From assembly GCF_003355475.1 (NCBI RefSeq), contig NZ_CP031356.1, positions 2,542,001-2,606,000 of the forward strand: DNA of 64,000 bases, read 5' to 3'. The notes beneath the pieces were generated by a model. That model made no database searches and had not been told where the DNA came from. It saw nothing but the letters and a program-made list of their open reading frames with translations. This DNA is from Brachybacterium saurashtrense (GTDB lineage: Bacteria > Actinomycetota > Actinomycetes > Actinomycetales > Dermabacteraceae). Position 1 is the first letter of the stretch. Each line of letters opens with the position of its first letter. Shown here in pieces: positions 24,775 to 34,222 of this stretch. The position numbers and the translations under genes were made by a program.

Positions 24775-27700
24775 TCAGACAGTGGCGTCGGCGCCATAGA
24801 GTTCGGCGATCTGCCGCAGCAGACCCCGGGCCTCGTCCTGCCCCTCGACGGGCATGGACTCGAGCTTCGGCAGGTACCAGTTGGTAAAGAAGTTCTGGAA
24901 ATGATGGTCCCGGTAGGACTCGAGAAGTCCGTACTTCGTGAGCACCTCGACCTGAGCTTTCTCCATGATGAGCTTCTTGCGGAAGTAGTCGGCGTCGACG
25001 GTGTTGGTCACCGACCCGTCCCGCTCGGCGTAATAGATCAGATGCGCCGCCGCGGTGAAGGCCCCCCGCTGCGCTGCAAGCATCAGCTCCCAACCGAACA
25101 GCGTGTCCTGACCTGCTGCCCGCTCGACGAATCGAAGGCTCCCGTCGTCGAAGAGACGCTTCTCCATCACCGCGCACTGGGTGGAGACGACAGGAAACTT
25201 ACCGCGTTTGAAATAGTGCTCCCGCAGATTCGGTCGGATCGTCAGCCGCTCCTGGGTGTGCCGGCCCGTCGTGCCCGTCGATTGGGTGACCTTGGCCTGG
25301 TAGCCCGAGACAAAGCCCACCTCGGGGTCGACGGCCTGAGCCTCGTCGAGGAGCTCTAGGAGCACGTCGTACCCGCCGTCGGAGATCTCATTGTCGGGGT
25401 CGAGGAACGTCAGCCGCGGGGCGCGGGCCATCTCGATGCCCTTGTTCCTCGGGCGGGATGCGCTGCCGCTGCCACCGGTCTCGAAGCAGTGCGCGCGAAT
25501 ACGCGGGTCCTGTGCGGCGAGGTCGCGACACGTCTGCGCGGTCGTCCCGTCAGTTGAGCCGTCGTCCACCAGCAGGATCTCGAACTCGGCGGCGCGTGCA
25601 TTCCGCTCGATGCTGGGCAGACACTTGGTCAGCAGGAACGTACCGGCGTTGTAGATCGGAACGATGATCGAGAGCACCGGCGTCTCGACTCCGCTCGGGA
25701 CACGGTCCGCCGCACCAGGCGACAGCCGCGGCCCCGCTTCGAAGGGAGGCAGCGAGTAGCCCTGTGCACCGGCGGGGATCTCGCCGCGAAGCACGTCGCG
25801 GACGCCGTCGCCGCCGACCCGGCGCACGGAGTGCAGCGTGACTCCGGGCTCGGCGTGCTGCACGAACTCGTGCGCAGGCCCGTCGATCCGTTCCTCCCGG
25901 AGGGTGGAGGACTGGGTGACGAAGTCGGAGTTCGTGTACTTGAACGCGTTGATCCTGTCCATCACATAGTTCTCGCCGTAGCTGTGCTCTGTGTCGACAC
26001 GACCGATGTAGCGGATCTCGCGGGAGAGGAGCTCCTCGGCATCGGCGTCGTCTCCGACGAGCTCGACCTCCGGGTAAGACTGGGCGGCGACCTCCCGTCG
26101 CAGCTGCTCGTCCACCCGGTTCGCCACCAGAGCGACCCGGGGAGTGCCTCGCGGTACGCCGGGATCCACTCCGGCGGCGTCAAGCATTCTCAGGGCGATG
26201 TCCTGCGCGGTGCGCGAGGTGAGGACGCTGCGCACCTGGGCCTCGTTGGTGCGGTGTTCGCTGAGCGGGATCTCCGCAGTGAAGTAGGACTCGAGGTTCT
26301 CGTGGTCGGCGATGATGCGGATCTCGGGGAACCGGTTGAACACGGACCTCGCATAATTGGAGAGCAGTCCACGACCCTGCGCCTGGAGCTCGTAGATGCG
26401 CATGGCGCACATCGTGGGGCTCGACTTGATGGAGTTGAAGTTCAGGCTCCACCGGAACAGCTTGTGCACCCGTTGGAGCACGTCGTGCGGCATGGGTTCA
26501 AGGGAGAGTTCTCCGTACGGCTCCGGGAAGGCGTAGTCCTCGTTGCCGAAGTTCCTGTCCACCAGGGTGAGGTTCTCGCCAGTCGACAGGATCGAGTCGA
26601 ACATGACATGCATGTCATCGACCCTCTCCTGATACCGCTTGGGGTAGGACCCGGCGAAGAATGCCTTGTTCACCGTGTGGCGATGGCTGCCGATGGGGTT
26701 GTTGAGCTGAGGGTTCGCCCCGTACTCGCCGTAGTGGACGCTGTCATGCCCGAGCTCGCGGCGGTACGCCTCGAGGCAGTCGGTGTCGGAGGTGAAGACA
26801 TGATCGAACTTCCGTGCGATGGGGAGGAAGTAGTCGAAGTTGCTCGGGTCCTCGATCGACTGGAATAGCGTAGGCCGCCCGTTCTCGCGAGCGAACGCCA
26901 ACAGCTTATCCAGAGCCTCCCGAGGCCCTTCCCTGAACTTGACGCCTCTCCACTCCTCATGGTGGAGCCCCCTCCAACAGGTCACGTAGATGAGTAGATC
27001 GAATCCCTCGGCGATGACCTGGTCTACCGCCCAGGGCCGCACATACGTGACCTCGGAGAAGGCGTCCTTGTAGAAGTTCAGCATGTACTCGTCGGTCACG
27101 ACGGCCGCGTGGAGGGGAAGCTTGGTGGAGAAGTACTCCGAGCCGTTGCTCTGCGGCAAGGTTGAGGCGAGCTCGACGAGGAGCTCCCGGGTGAGACGGC
27201 GCGCCTCGAGCGACCCGCCGCCACCCGACCTCCGCGGCTCGCTCGCGGCGACCAGGTGGTCCTGCACCTGGTGCAGCACCGCTCCCGCACGCTGGCCCGC
27301 CGCGACGACGTCCTCCAGGCTCCTGGCGAAGTTCTCGAGATCCTGCTCGGCCTGCTGCTGGTGCTCGGTGTCGGCGACCCCGAAATCCACGACCTTCACG
27401 CCAGTTCGGGCCCCCGCGGGGCGCTCCACGGCATCGAGGTCGAGCCCGCCCAGCTCGAGGGGGGAGGTTCCGCGCACCCGCACGGTGACGAGAACCCTGT
27501 CGACGCCCGCGGGAGGGAGGTACAGCGCTCGATGCCGCGCGTCGATCGTCGTGACCCCCGTCCTGGTGCCGGAGGCGTCGTACTCGAGGAGATGGACCTC
27601 GGCCCGCACCTCCTCGTTCGCCAGCGTGTCCAGATGGATCGCATAGGCCGACCCCTGGTCGATGCCGATCCCGTGCTCGTCGTCGATGTGGCGGAAGCTC

Positions 27701-27876
27701 CGCTCATCACCGGCGAGCACGAGGTAGACGGACTTCGTGGTCGAGGAGGTGACCACGGTCAGTCCGGAGCGGCTGAGCGTGACGTCGACCGAATCGGCGC
27801 GGGTCACGTTCCACGCGTTCTCGACCGGGAGGCCGGTCCGGAAGCCGACCAGGGGGAATTCTCGCAGGGAGGTCAT
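24775..27876 (-). CDS. bifunctional large glycosyltransferase (CgeB-like plus GT2)
   Basis: A 1033-residue cytosolic protein. Residues 1-150 form a beta-rich domain I do not recognise, followed by a coiled-coil stretch. Residues about 245-540 resemble the CgeB/DUF3880 and GT1-C type glycosyltransferases (TCWRGLHHEEW, FTSDTDCLEAYRRELG, RWSLNFNSIKSSPTMCAMRI). A GT-A domain runs from about 730 to the end (LSIIVPIYNAGTFL, LLVDDGSTDGT, the metal site FLDPDNE). Two different catalytic modules suggest it adds two successive residues or builds a repeat unit. The ATG at 27876 has only a weak site (GAAAGAG). It lies between the pyruvyltransferase-like gene and a small membrane protein. Confidence 0.85.
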   Translation of the reverse strand: MTSLREFPLVGFRTGLPVENAWNVTRADSVDVTLSRSGLTVVTSSTTKSVYLVLAGDERSFRHIDDEHGIGIDQGSAYAIHLDTLANEEVRAEVHLLEYDASGTRTGVTTIDARHRALYLPPAGVDRVLVTVRVRGTSPLELGGLDLDAVERPAGARTGVKVVDFGVADTEHQQQAEQDLENFARSLEDVVAAGQRAGAVLHQVQDHLVAASEPRRSGGGGSLEARRLTRELLVELASTLPQSNGSEYFSTKLPLHAAVVTDEYMLNFYKDAFSEVTYVRPWAVDQVIAEGFDLLIYVTCWRGLHHEEWRGVKFREGPREALDKLLAFARENGRPTLFQSIEDPSNFDYFLPIARKFDHVFTSDTDCLEAYRRELGHDSVHYGEYGANPQLNNPIGSHRHTVNKAFFAGSYPKRYQERVDDMHVMFDSILSTGENLTLVDRNFGNEDYAFPEPYGELSLEPMPHDVLQRVHKLFRWSLNFNSIKSSPTMCAMRIYELQAQGRGLLSNYARSVFNRFPEIRIIADHENLESYFTAEIPLSEHRTNEAQVRSVLTSRTAQDIALRMLDAAGVDPGVPRGTPRVALVANRVDEQLRREVAAQSYPEVELVGDDADAEELLSREIRYIGRVDTEHSYGENYVMDRINAFKYTNSDFVTQSSTLREERIDGPAHEFVQHAEPGVTLHSVRRVGGDGVRDVLRGEIPAGAQGYSLPPFEAGPRLSPGAADRVPSGVETPVLSIIVPIYNAGTFLLTKCLPSIERNARAAEFEILLVDDGSTDGTTAQTCRDLAAQDPRIRAHCFETGGSGSASRPRNKGIEMARAPRLTFLDPDNEISDGGYDVLLELLDEAQAVDPEVGFVSGYQAKVTQSTGTTGRHTQERLTIRPNLREHYFKRGKFPVVSTQCAVMEKRLFDDGSLRFVERAAGQDTLFGWELMLAAQRGAFTAAAHLIYYAERDGSVTNTVDADYFRKKLIMEKAQVEVLTKYGLLESYRDHHFQNFFTNWYLPKLESMPVEGQDEARGLLRQIAELYGADATV

Positions 27877-27914
27877 CGTGGTGCTCTTTCGGTTCTCGTC
27901 GCGGTGGGTGGTCG

Positions 27915-28319
27915 TCAGCGCTGGAAGCGCCGGGCGGATTCCAGCGCCAGGACGCGGTCGTGCAGGAGCGCCAGCTGCGGATAGGTCGCATCCCGGCCGG
28001 CCTCCTGCACGCCGGATCGCCCCTCGTGCTCGAGCTCGGCCAGCAGATCCTCGAGGTCCTGCAGCTCCTGCCGAGTCTGCTCCTCGCGCTCGCGACCGGC
28101 GGTCTCCAGAGCACGGACCCTGGCCTGCAGCGCCCACCGGTGGCGGCTCTCCGCGCGGATCCGCGACCGGACTCGCAGAGCGGCCGCTGCCCCTGCGGCC
28201 AACAGGAGGAGGGTCGCGGCACCGGTCAGCTCGCCCTCGACCGCCGCGATCAGGGACACGACAAAGGCGGCCGTAGCGAGCACGCCAGCCGCAAGGGAGT
28301 ACACACGATTCCGTGACAT
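27915..28319 (-). CDS. small membrane protein with coiled coil
   Basis: A 134-residue protein of unknown function. Two closely spaced hydrophobic segments (residues about 8-28 and 31-49) form a hairpin in the membrane. The remainder is a charged coiled coil (VRALETAGREREEQTRQELQ). The ATG at 28319 has a GAGAGG site. It lies inside the minus-strand polymer operon between wecB and the large glycosyltransferase and may be an accessory or scaffold subunit of the assembly machinery. I do not recognise a family. Confidence 0.78.
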   Translation of the reverse strand: MSRNRVYSLAAGVLATAAFVVSLIAAVEGELTGAATLLLLAAGAAAALRVRSRIRAESRHRWALQARVRALETAGREREEQTRQELQDLEDLLAELEHEGRSGVQEAGRDATYPQLALLHDRVLALESARRFQR

Positions 28320-28347
28320 GTCAGAAGCCTCTCTGGATCCGTGGTTC

Positions 28348-29511
28348 TCAGGCTCCGAAGTCCGCCGGGCGGGAACCGCCCATGAACTTCCAGCGGATCG
28401 CACCCACGGTCCGCCCCGCCGCGGCGCCGTCCCCGTAGGGGTTTACCGCATTCGCCATCCCCGCGTACGCCTCCTCGGAGTCCAGCAGCAGCGAGACCTC
28501 GTCGATCAGCCTCTGCGAATGGGTGCCGATCAGCTTCACCGTGCCGGCGACCACGGCTTCCGGACGTTCGGTATTCTCTCGCATGACGAGCACCGGCTTG
28601 CCGAGGCTCGGCGCCTCCTCCTGCACCCCGCCGGAGTCCGTGAGGACGATGTCGGCGAGACTGAGGATGCGGGTGAAGGCGGCGTACGGGAGCGGCTCGG
28701 TGAGCACCACGTTCTCGAGACCTTCGACGGCAGGTCGGATCGCGGCGCGGACCTCGGGGTTCCTGTGGATCGGGAACACCACCGTGAGGTCCGGGTACTT
28801 CCGCGCGATCTCGGCGACGCCGGCGCCGATGTCCTCCATAGCCGATCCGAGGTTCTCGCGACGGTGCGCCGTCACCAGCAGCACCCGTCCGGCGGTCCCT
28901 GCGGTCTTCCCCGCCTGCAGCGCCTCCAGCCTCTCGTCCTCGAAGTGCACCTCGAGATTCTCGGTGGCATACATCAGGGTGTCGATCACCGAGTTCCCCG
29001 TGACGACGATGTCAGTCTCGCTGACGGCCTCCCGGGTGAGGTTCGCCTTCGACGTCGAGGTGGGCGCGAGATGGAGTGCTGCGATCTGGCTGGTCAGCTT
29101 ACGGTTCGCCTCCTCCGGGAAAGGGGAGTTGATGTCGCCGGACCTCAACCCCGCTTCCAGGTGGAGGACGGGGACCTGCCGGTTGAAGGCCGAGACCGCC
29201 GCCCCCATGACGGTGGAGGTGTCACCCTGGACGATCACGGCATCGGGCTCCTCGGCGCGGAGCACCTCGTCGACGCCCGAGATCACCTTGGCGACGATCC
29301 CGTTCAGGGACTGGCCGTTGCTCATGATGTTCAGATCATGGTCAGGGGTGATCCCGAACATCGTGTTCACCTGGTCGAGCATCTCGCGGTGCTGGCCCGT
29401 AACGACCGTGACGCTCTCAAGGTCGTCGGCGCTCTCGATCGCCTTGATGATAGGGGCGACCTTAATCGCCTCAGGTCGGGTGCCGTAGATGGTCATGATG
29501 CGCAGTCCCAT
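28348..29511 (-). CDS. wecB: UDP-N-acetylglucosamine 2-epimerase (non-hydrolysing)
   Basis: A 387-residue GT-B-fold epimerase converting UDP-GlcNAc to UDP-ManNAc. Family motifs include YGTRPEAIKVAPII at the N-terminus, VQGDTSTVMGA, HLEAGLRSGD, VTAHRRENLG and LTDSGGVQEEA. The ATG at 29511 has a GAGAGG site, and length agrees with bacterial WecB/MnaA. It is followed by 28 bases and the small membrane protein. Together with the dehydrogenase at 20723 it makes UDP-ManNAcA for the island's polymer. Confidence 0.95.
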   Translation of the reverse strand: MGLRIMTIYGTRPEAIKVAPIIKAIESADDLESVTVVTGQHREMLDQVNTMFGITPDHDLNIMSNGQSLNGIVAKVISGVDEVLRAEEPDAVIVQGDTSTVMGAAVSAFNRQVPVLHLEAGLRSGDINSPFPEEANRKLTSQIAALHLAPTSTSKANLTREAVSETDIVVTGNSVIDTLMYATENLEVHFEDERLEALQAGKTAGTAGRVLLVTAHRRENLGSAMEDIGAGVAEIARKYPDLTVVFPIHRNPEVRAAIRPAVEGLENVVLTEPLPYAAFTRILSLADIVLTDSGGVQEEAPSLGKPVLVMRENTERPEAVVAGTVKLIGTHSQRLIDEVSLLLDSEEAYAGMANAVNPYGDGAAAGRTVGAIRWKFMGGSRPADFGA

Positions 29512-29542
29512 AGGGGTCCTCTCGTCGGAAGCGTATGTGAGG

Positions 29543-30574
29543 TCAGTCGTCAAGTCGTCTGGTGCCGGGGAAGCGTTGCGCTTCCATCCGTCGGGTGAAG
29601 ATCGAGGCGAACGGATCGGGCTCGAGCTCGGGCGTGCGGTCCGAGGGGGTGGGCTCCTCATCCTGGGGAAGAGTCAGCGCGGCAGAGGCGCGCTGCGGCT
29701 CCCCTGCGAGTACCGCCTCGCGGAGGATCTCCATCGCCTCCACCTCCCTGTCTCGCGCCATTCGATAGGTGAAGGAGCGATAAGTCGAACACACCTGCGT
29801 GGTGTCGCCGTCCATCACGACCCGCCCCTTCTCCATCCAGATCACCCTTGAGCACACGGTCTCGATCGCACGGGGGGCGTGGTTGACCATGAAGACTGTG
29901 CCAGCGTTCTCTAGGAGTTCATCCATCTTTGCCTTCGAGCGCTTCGAGAATGTGGCATCACCGGTGGAGAGCGCCTCGTCGACCATCAGGATCTTCGGTT
30001 GCGCCATCACGGAGATCGCGAACTTGAGCCGGGACGCCATCCCGGACGAGTACGTGCGCATCGGCAGGTCCACGGCGTCGCCGAGAGCGGATAGTTCGGC
30101 TGCCCCAGGGAGCAGTTCCTCCGCCTGAGCCGGCGTCATGCCGAGCGCTAGGAATCCGAGCTTGATATTCTCGGCGCCGGTGAGGTCGCTCATCAGCGCA
30201 GCGCTCACTCCCAGCAGCTGCGGCCGGGAACTGGTGAAAATCGACCCGGACGTGGGCGGCTCCACTCCAGCCAGCATGCGCAGGAGCGTCGATTTCCCGG
30301 AGCCATTGCGACCGATGATCCCTACGAACTCTCCTTCACGCACGGTGAGGTCGATACCACGCACCGCGGAGACCGAGACCATCGACTTGCGCGGAGAGAT
30401 CCTCCCCCACAGGCCCTTGCGCGGAGAGCGATCGGTGCGGGGCGCCTTGTATCGCATCCTCACGCGATGCGCCACGACCGTGAGCGGCGATGTCGCAGGC
30501 GGAACCCACAGGGTGCTTTGCGGCTCTTGATCTTCCGTCTCGACGGCGTCGATGTCAGGCGAGCTCTCGGCCAT
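29543..30574 (-). CDS. polysaccharide ABC exporter, ATP-binding subunit (TagH/Wzt-like)
   Basis: A 343-residue ATPase of the polysaccharide/teichoic acid export type. Walker A is GRNGSGKST, the signature is TYSSGMASRLKFAI (typical of this subclass in place of LSGGQ) and Walker B is ILMVDEALSTGD, with the H-loop in MVNHAPRAIE. The C-terminus of about 75 residues is too short for the Wzt carbohydrate-binding domain, so no O-antigen-like terminal recognition is expected. It overlaps the permease gene by 20 bases. It powers export of the undecaprenyl-linked polymer. Confidence 0.92.
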   Translation of the reverse strand: MAESSPDIDAVETEDQEPQSTLWVPPATSPLTVVAHRVRMRYKAPRTDRSPRKGLWGRISPRKSMVSVSAVRGIDLTVREGEFVGIIGRNGSGKSTLLRMLAGVEPPTSGSIFTSSRPQLLGVSAALMSDLTGAENIKLGFLALGMTPAQAEELLPGAAELSALGDAVDLPMRTYSSGMASRLKFAISVMAQPKILMVDEALSTGDATFSKRSKAKMDELLENAGTVFMVNHAPRAIETVCSRVIWMEKGRVVMDGDTTQVCSTYRSFTYRMARDREVEAMEILREAVLAGEPQRASAALTLPQDEEPTPSDRTPELEPDPFASIFTRRMEAQRFPGTRRLDD

Positions 30575-31466
30575 AGCTCTCCTCCGCTCTCCAGAAGAAG
30601 AGGAACCCGAAAACCACGGTCCCGACGGCCCAGCTGATCGCAATCGTCCACGATCGCAGATCCGGCACCTGGCCGTCCAGCAGCACGCTCCGCATCATGT
30701 CGATGATCTGATACAGCGGGTTGAGCTCGAGGATCGCGACGGCGGTGGAGTCATCGACGAATCGAGTGATGGGGAACATGACACCGGATCCGTACATGAG
30801 GAACCGACTCACGAGCCCCAACAGATTCGCCATGTCAGGGATGTGAAACCCGATGCGCGCAGTGAAAAGCATGATCCCCAGGTTAAGCACCGTCTGGATC
30901 ATGAAGATAGGTACGAGTAACGGCCAGGTGAACTGCGGGGGAGCGTGCGGTGGGAGCACGATGATCACGAGGCACATCATCGCGAGCGTGAACACTGCGG
31001 TCATCGTCGACTGGACCACTGCCGCGATCGGTATCGAGGCGCGGGGAAACGTGAACGCCTTGATCATCGACCGGTTCGCGTGGAGGAGGGTTGCGCCAGA
31101 ACTGATCGACGTCGCGGTCGAACGGTACAGAAGGATACCGATCACGAGGAACGCGGGGAAGTTCTCTATACCACGCCCGGCCTGGAGGATCAGGCCAAAG
31201 ATCACGAAGTAGACGCTGGCGTCGACGAGCGGGCGCAGGAGGAGCCACACGTTTCCCAGACGCATGCGGCTGTGCTGCGTCGAGGCGCGGTGCCGTGCGT
31301 CGTACCAGATGAAGAACCGACGATCCCACAGCTGGCGGATGTACTCCGTCAGCTCCGGGCGCACCCCGATCCTGGTGAGCGCGCTCGGGTCGAGCCCCTT
31401 CGCCTCGAGCGCACGCTTCACCTCGGAGGTGCTCCTCACCTCACTCGTCACTGGTCGTCTCCTCAT
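30555..31466 (-). CDS. polysaccharide ABC-2 exporter permease (TagG/Wzm-like)
   Basis: A 303-residue ABC-2 type permease with a long cytoplasmic N-terminus and about six membrane helices (for example NVWLLLRPLVDASVYFVIFG and MFLIT-like segments near residues 240-260). The segment LWDRRFFIWYDARHRASTQH is the usual amphipathic entry helix. A GGAGA site precedes the ATG. It overlaps the ATPase gene downstream and the GT4 gene upstream, so the three are translationally coupled. It forms the channel through which the polymer leaves the cell. Confidence 0.92.
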   Translation of the reverse strand: MRRRPVTSEVRSTSEVKRALEAKGLDPSALTRIGVRPELTEYIRQLWDRRFFIWYDARHRASTQHSRMRLGNVWLLLRPLVDASVYFVIFGLILQAGRGIENFPAFLVIGILLYRSTATSISSGATLLHANRSMIKAFTFPRASIPIAAVVQSTMTAVFTLAMMCLVIIVLPPHAPPQFTWPLLVPIFMIQTVLNLGIMLFTARIGFHIPDMANLLGLVSRFLMYGSGVMFPITRFVDDSTAVAILELNPLYQIIDMMRSVLLDGQVPDLRSWTIAISWAVGTVVFGFLFFWRAEESYGRELA

Positions 31467-33306
31467 TGTCTCCGCGTATCACTGCCCTGTACGCGCTCTC
31501 GTACCGCCGCATCAGCGCGGGCCAGGTGCGCTCTGCCGCGACCGTCCGGCCCTCGAGGGAAAGTGCCCGGCGACGACTCTCGTCCTCGAGCACGGCGAGG
31601 ATCGCGGCGGCGAGCGACTCGTGGTCGTCCGGTGCGGCGAGCACTCCGGCGAGGTGGCCGTGGGCATCCTGGACGGACTCCCTGAGCGCCGGCAGATCGC
31701 TCACCACGACCGGCCGACCGAGCGCGAGCGCCTCGACCGGCTTCTGCGGCGTGACCGTGCGCGAGACCTCCAGATCCTTGCGAGGCACGATGACCACGTC
31801 CAGGGCCTGCACCCAGGTGCGGCCCCGCGAGGCCGGGACCCGACCTGGCATGTGCAGACGGTCCTCGATCCCCAGCTCCTCGGCCAGGGCGCGCAGGCCC
31901 GGTGCCGAGACCCCGTCGCCCACGAGCACGACCACCAGGCGGTCGCGCACCTCGGTCGCGACGTCACCGTCGGCGAGCAGAGCGGCCACCGCGCGGAGCA
32001 GCACGTCGAACCCCTCGTAGTCCACGAGAGCGCTGACGGCGCCCACGGCCAGTGCGTCGGCCGGGAGTGACGGATGCAATCGTGCGCGCGCCTCCTGAGG
32101 CGTCCGCTGCTCGGTCAGCAAGCGTGTATCGACCCCGTTGGGAACCAGAGTGATGCGGTCCCGGGAGACGCCGCGCTCCACGAGCACCTCCGCCATCGTG
32201 CGACTGAGAGTCACCACTGCATCAGCCTCTCGGGCCAGCGACGCTTCCGCATCGATGGTTCGGCGTACCTTCTCCGAACGGGCCGCGACGGCGCGAGAGG
32301 CCTCACTGCGGTGCGACGCGATCCAGGTCTTCTCCATCAGGCCGCGGACCTCGAGAATCCACGGGATCCCGGTGGCGGCGCTGACGGCCTGTGCGACGAG
32401 CGCATTGCGGTAGTCGGTCGTCGCGTGGAGGACGTGTGGGCGGAATTCGGCGACGATCCGCAGCGCCTCATCGACCTGCTGGGCCAATCGGTCTTCTGCC
32501 GTGGCACCGAGGGGGCTCGGAAGGGTTCGGCGGTACCGGATCTCGTCGATCACGTCCTCGTCGTCGCACAGCGGCTTCCCCACCATGACGGGGTACCCGG
32601 TGCGCGTGAGCGCCACGGACTCGATGCCGCAGGCGTCGAGGGCGGTGAGGACGTTGTGGGTGCGCAGTGCGTAACCGGACTGGGTGTGCGGAAGGGAGTT
32701 CGTGATCAGATGGAGCACACGCAGCCGTTCGCGCTCCGGTGACGGCGCACTGTGCGCCGCGCCCGACGCAGGAGGACGCAGGCGGTGGCCGTCCTCGAGG
32801 AGTTCCAGCTCGCTGCGGAGGCGCCTCGCCTGTGCCGTGCTTCCACGACCCTCTGACTCGAGCGCTTCCACGGCACCGGACAGGTCGCCCCGCGCCCACA
32901 GCGCGCGAGCGCGCGTGCCGGCCGGGGTGCTTGCGTCGAGCAGATCAGGACGATCCAGCAGGACGGCGACCTCGGCCGCGGTCCGCGACGTTTCCTTGCG
33001 GGCGGCCACGACGTGGCCGAGCGCCGTGGACTCGTGCCCTGCCATGAAGGCTCCCAGCGCTGCTACCCCGTCGCCTCGCGGGAAACGCGCGGCGGCAGTG
33101 CGAATGGCCCGGCCGATGAAGCGGCGAGCCCCCATCGGCAGCCTTCGGCTGACCTGGATCGCGAGGAGGGCAGGGTCGTCCAACAGGTGCTGCCCCACAG
33201 CATGCGACAGCAGGCGCATGTTCCGGCGGAGGTGTCGTGTCAAGGGCACGATCCTCCGTTCCAGGGTCGACTCTCTGCACTCACGGGCCCCACGGAGCAT
33301 ACCCAT
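31441..33306 (-). CDS. glycosyltransferase family 4 with N-terminal extension
   Basis: A 621-residue protein. The first 190 residues are a helical, Ala/Arg-rich region of unknown role, possibly for protein contacts. A GT4 module follows (LHLITNSLPHTQSGYALRTH, WILEVRGLMEK, LVPNGVDTRLL, SALVDYEGFDVLL, TPQKPVEALALGRPVVVSD). It overlaps the permease gene by 26 bases and is the first gene of the minus-strand arm. The ATG at 33306 lacks a clear ribosome-binding site, so a later start within the extension is possible. Its GT module resembles the enzyme at 17334. Confidence 0.85.
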   Translation of the reverse strand: MGMLRGARECRESTLERRIVPLTRHLRRNMRLLSHAVGQHLLDDPALLAIQVSRRLPMGARRFIGRAIRTAAARFPRGDGVAALGAFMAGHESTALGHVVAARKETSRTAAEVAVLLDRPDLLDASTPAGTRARALWARGDLSGAVEALESEGRGSTAQARRLRSELELLEDGHRLRPPASGAAHSAPSPERERLRVLHLITNSLPHTQSGYALRTHNVLTALDACGIESVALTRTGYPVMVGKPLCDDEDVIDEIRYRRTLPSPLGATAEDRLAQQVDEALRIVAEFRPHVLHATTDYRNALVAQAVSAATGIPWILEVRGLMEKTWIASHRSEASRAVAARSEKVRRTIDAEASLAREADAVVTLSRTMAEVLVERGVSRDRITLVPNGVDTRLLTEQRTPQEARARLHPSLPADALAVGAVSALVDYEGFDVLLRAVAALLADGDVATEVRDRLVVVLVGDGVSAPGLRALAEELGIEDRLHMPGRVPASRGRTWVQALDVVIVPRKDLEVSRTVTPQKPVEALALGRPVVVSDLPALRESVQDAHGHLAGVLAAPDDHESLAAAILAVLEDESRRRALSLEGRTVAAERTWPALMRRYESAYRAVIRGDNEETTSDE

Positions 33307-33430
33307 CGTTCACTGCGTCACTGGGGTGGCGCGACGCCGAGCCGAGAGTTTGACCACTCCACGAGCGGCATGTCGGCCCCGCATCGAGGTGCCGCACGTT
33401 CACCGCAGATAGGGGCCGATCGGGTGGCGT

Positions 33431-34222
33431 TCAGTGCTCGATCGCCCCCGCCACCTGTTCCCGCAGCGCGATGAATTCCGGCAGCTTCCGCATCTCCTCG
33501 CCGAGCTGCTTGCCCGCCTGCGCCGAGAGTGTCACCTCCTGATCCAGCACCACGCGCCCGGGCCGTGCGCTCATGACCAGCACCCGGTCTCCGAGGAACA
33601 CGGCCTCGTCCACGTCGTGGGTGATGAAGAAGACGGTCCGTTGCTGGGCGCGCTGGATGGTGAGCAGATCTGCCTGCAGGCGGGCGCGGGTGATCGCGTC
33701 CAGCGCGCCGAACGGCTCGTCCATGAGGATCACGTCGGTCTCGTTGGCGAGCACGCGCGCGATCTGCGCACGCTGCTGCATGCCACCGGAGAGCTCGTAC
33801 GGCTTCGCGTCGCCGAAGTCGCCGAGGCCCACCAGATCGAGGTACTCCTGGGCCTTCGTCGAGCGTTCCTTCTTCCCCACCTTGCGCATCCGCATGCCGA
33901 GCGCCACGTTCTCGCGCACGGAGAACCAGGGGAACAGGTTCGGCTGCTGGAACACCACGCCGCGTTCGGCGCCCGGGCTCGTGATCTCGCCGCCCCGGTA
34001 GTGGGCGCTGCCGCCGGTGGGGCGGAGGAAGCCGGCGATGATCTTCAGCAGGGTCGTCTTGCCGCATCCCGACGGGCCGACCACGCACACGAACTGTCCC
34101 TGGGGGATGCTGAGATCGGTCTCGGCCAGGGCATGGACCACGTCGCCGGTGTCGGTGACGAAGCGCTGCGAGACGCCGTCGAGGTGCACCACGGCGGAGG
34201 TGTCGGGGGCGGTCTCGGTCAC
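33431..34222 (-). CDS. taurine/sulfonate-type ABC transporter ATPase
   Basis: A 263-residue ATPase of the nitrate/sulfonate/taurine (SsuB/TauB) class. Walker A is GPSGCGKTT, the Q-loop lies in VFQQPNLFPWFSV, the signature is LSGGMQQR and Walker B is VILMDEPFGALD, with FITHDVDEA. It begins at a GTG overlapping the stop of the binding-protein gene (GTGA). It is the last of three genes: permease, lipoprotein, ATPase. It energises import, most likely of an organosulfonate. Confidence 0.9.
   Translation of the reverse strand: MTETAPDTSAVVHLDGVSQRFVTDTGDVVHALAETDLSIPQGQFVCVVGPSGCGKTTLLKIIAGFLRPTGGSAHYRGGEITSPGAERGVVFQQPNLFPWFSVRENVALGMRMRKVGKKERSTKAQEYLDLVGLGDFGDAKPYELSGGMQQRAQIARVLANETDVILMDEPFGALDAITRARLQADLLTIQRAQQRTVFFITHDVDEAVFLGDRVLVMSARPGRVVLDQEVTLSAQAGKQLGEEMRKLPEFIALREQVAGAIEH

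Noticed and set aside
30200-31500. A Wzt-type carbohydrate-binding domain on the exporter ATPase
   Set aside because: Only about 75 residues follow the ATPase core, charged and without beta-sandwich character; too short for the domain.
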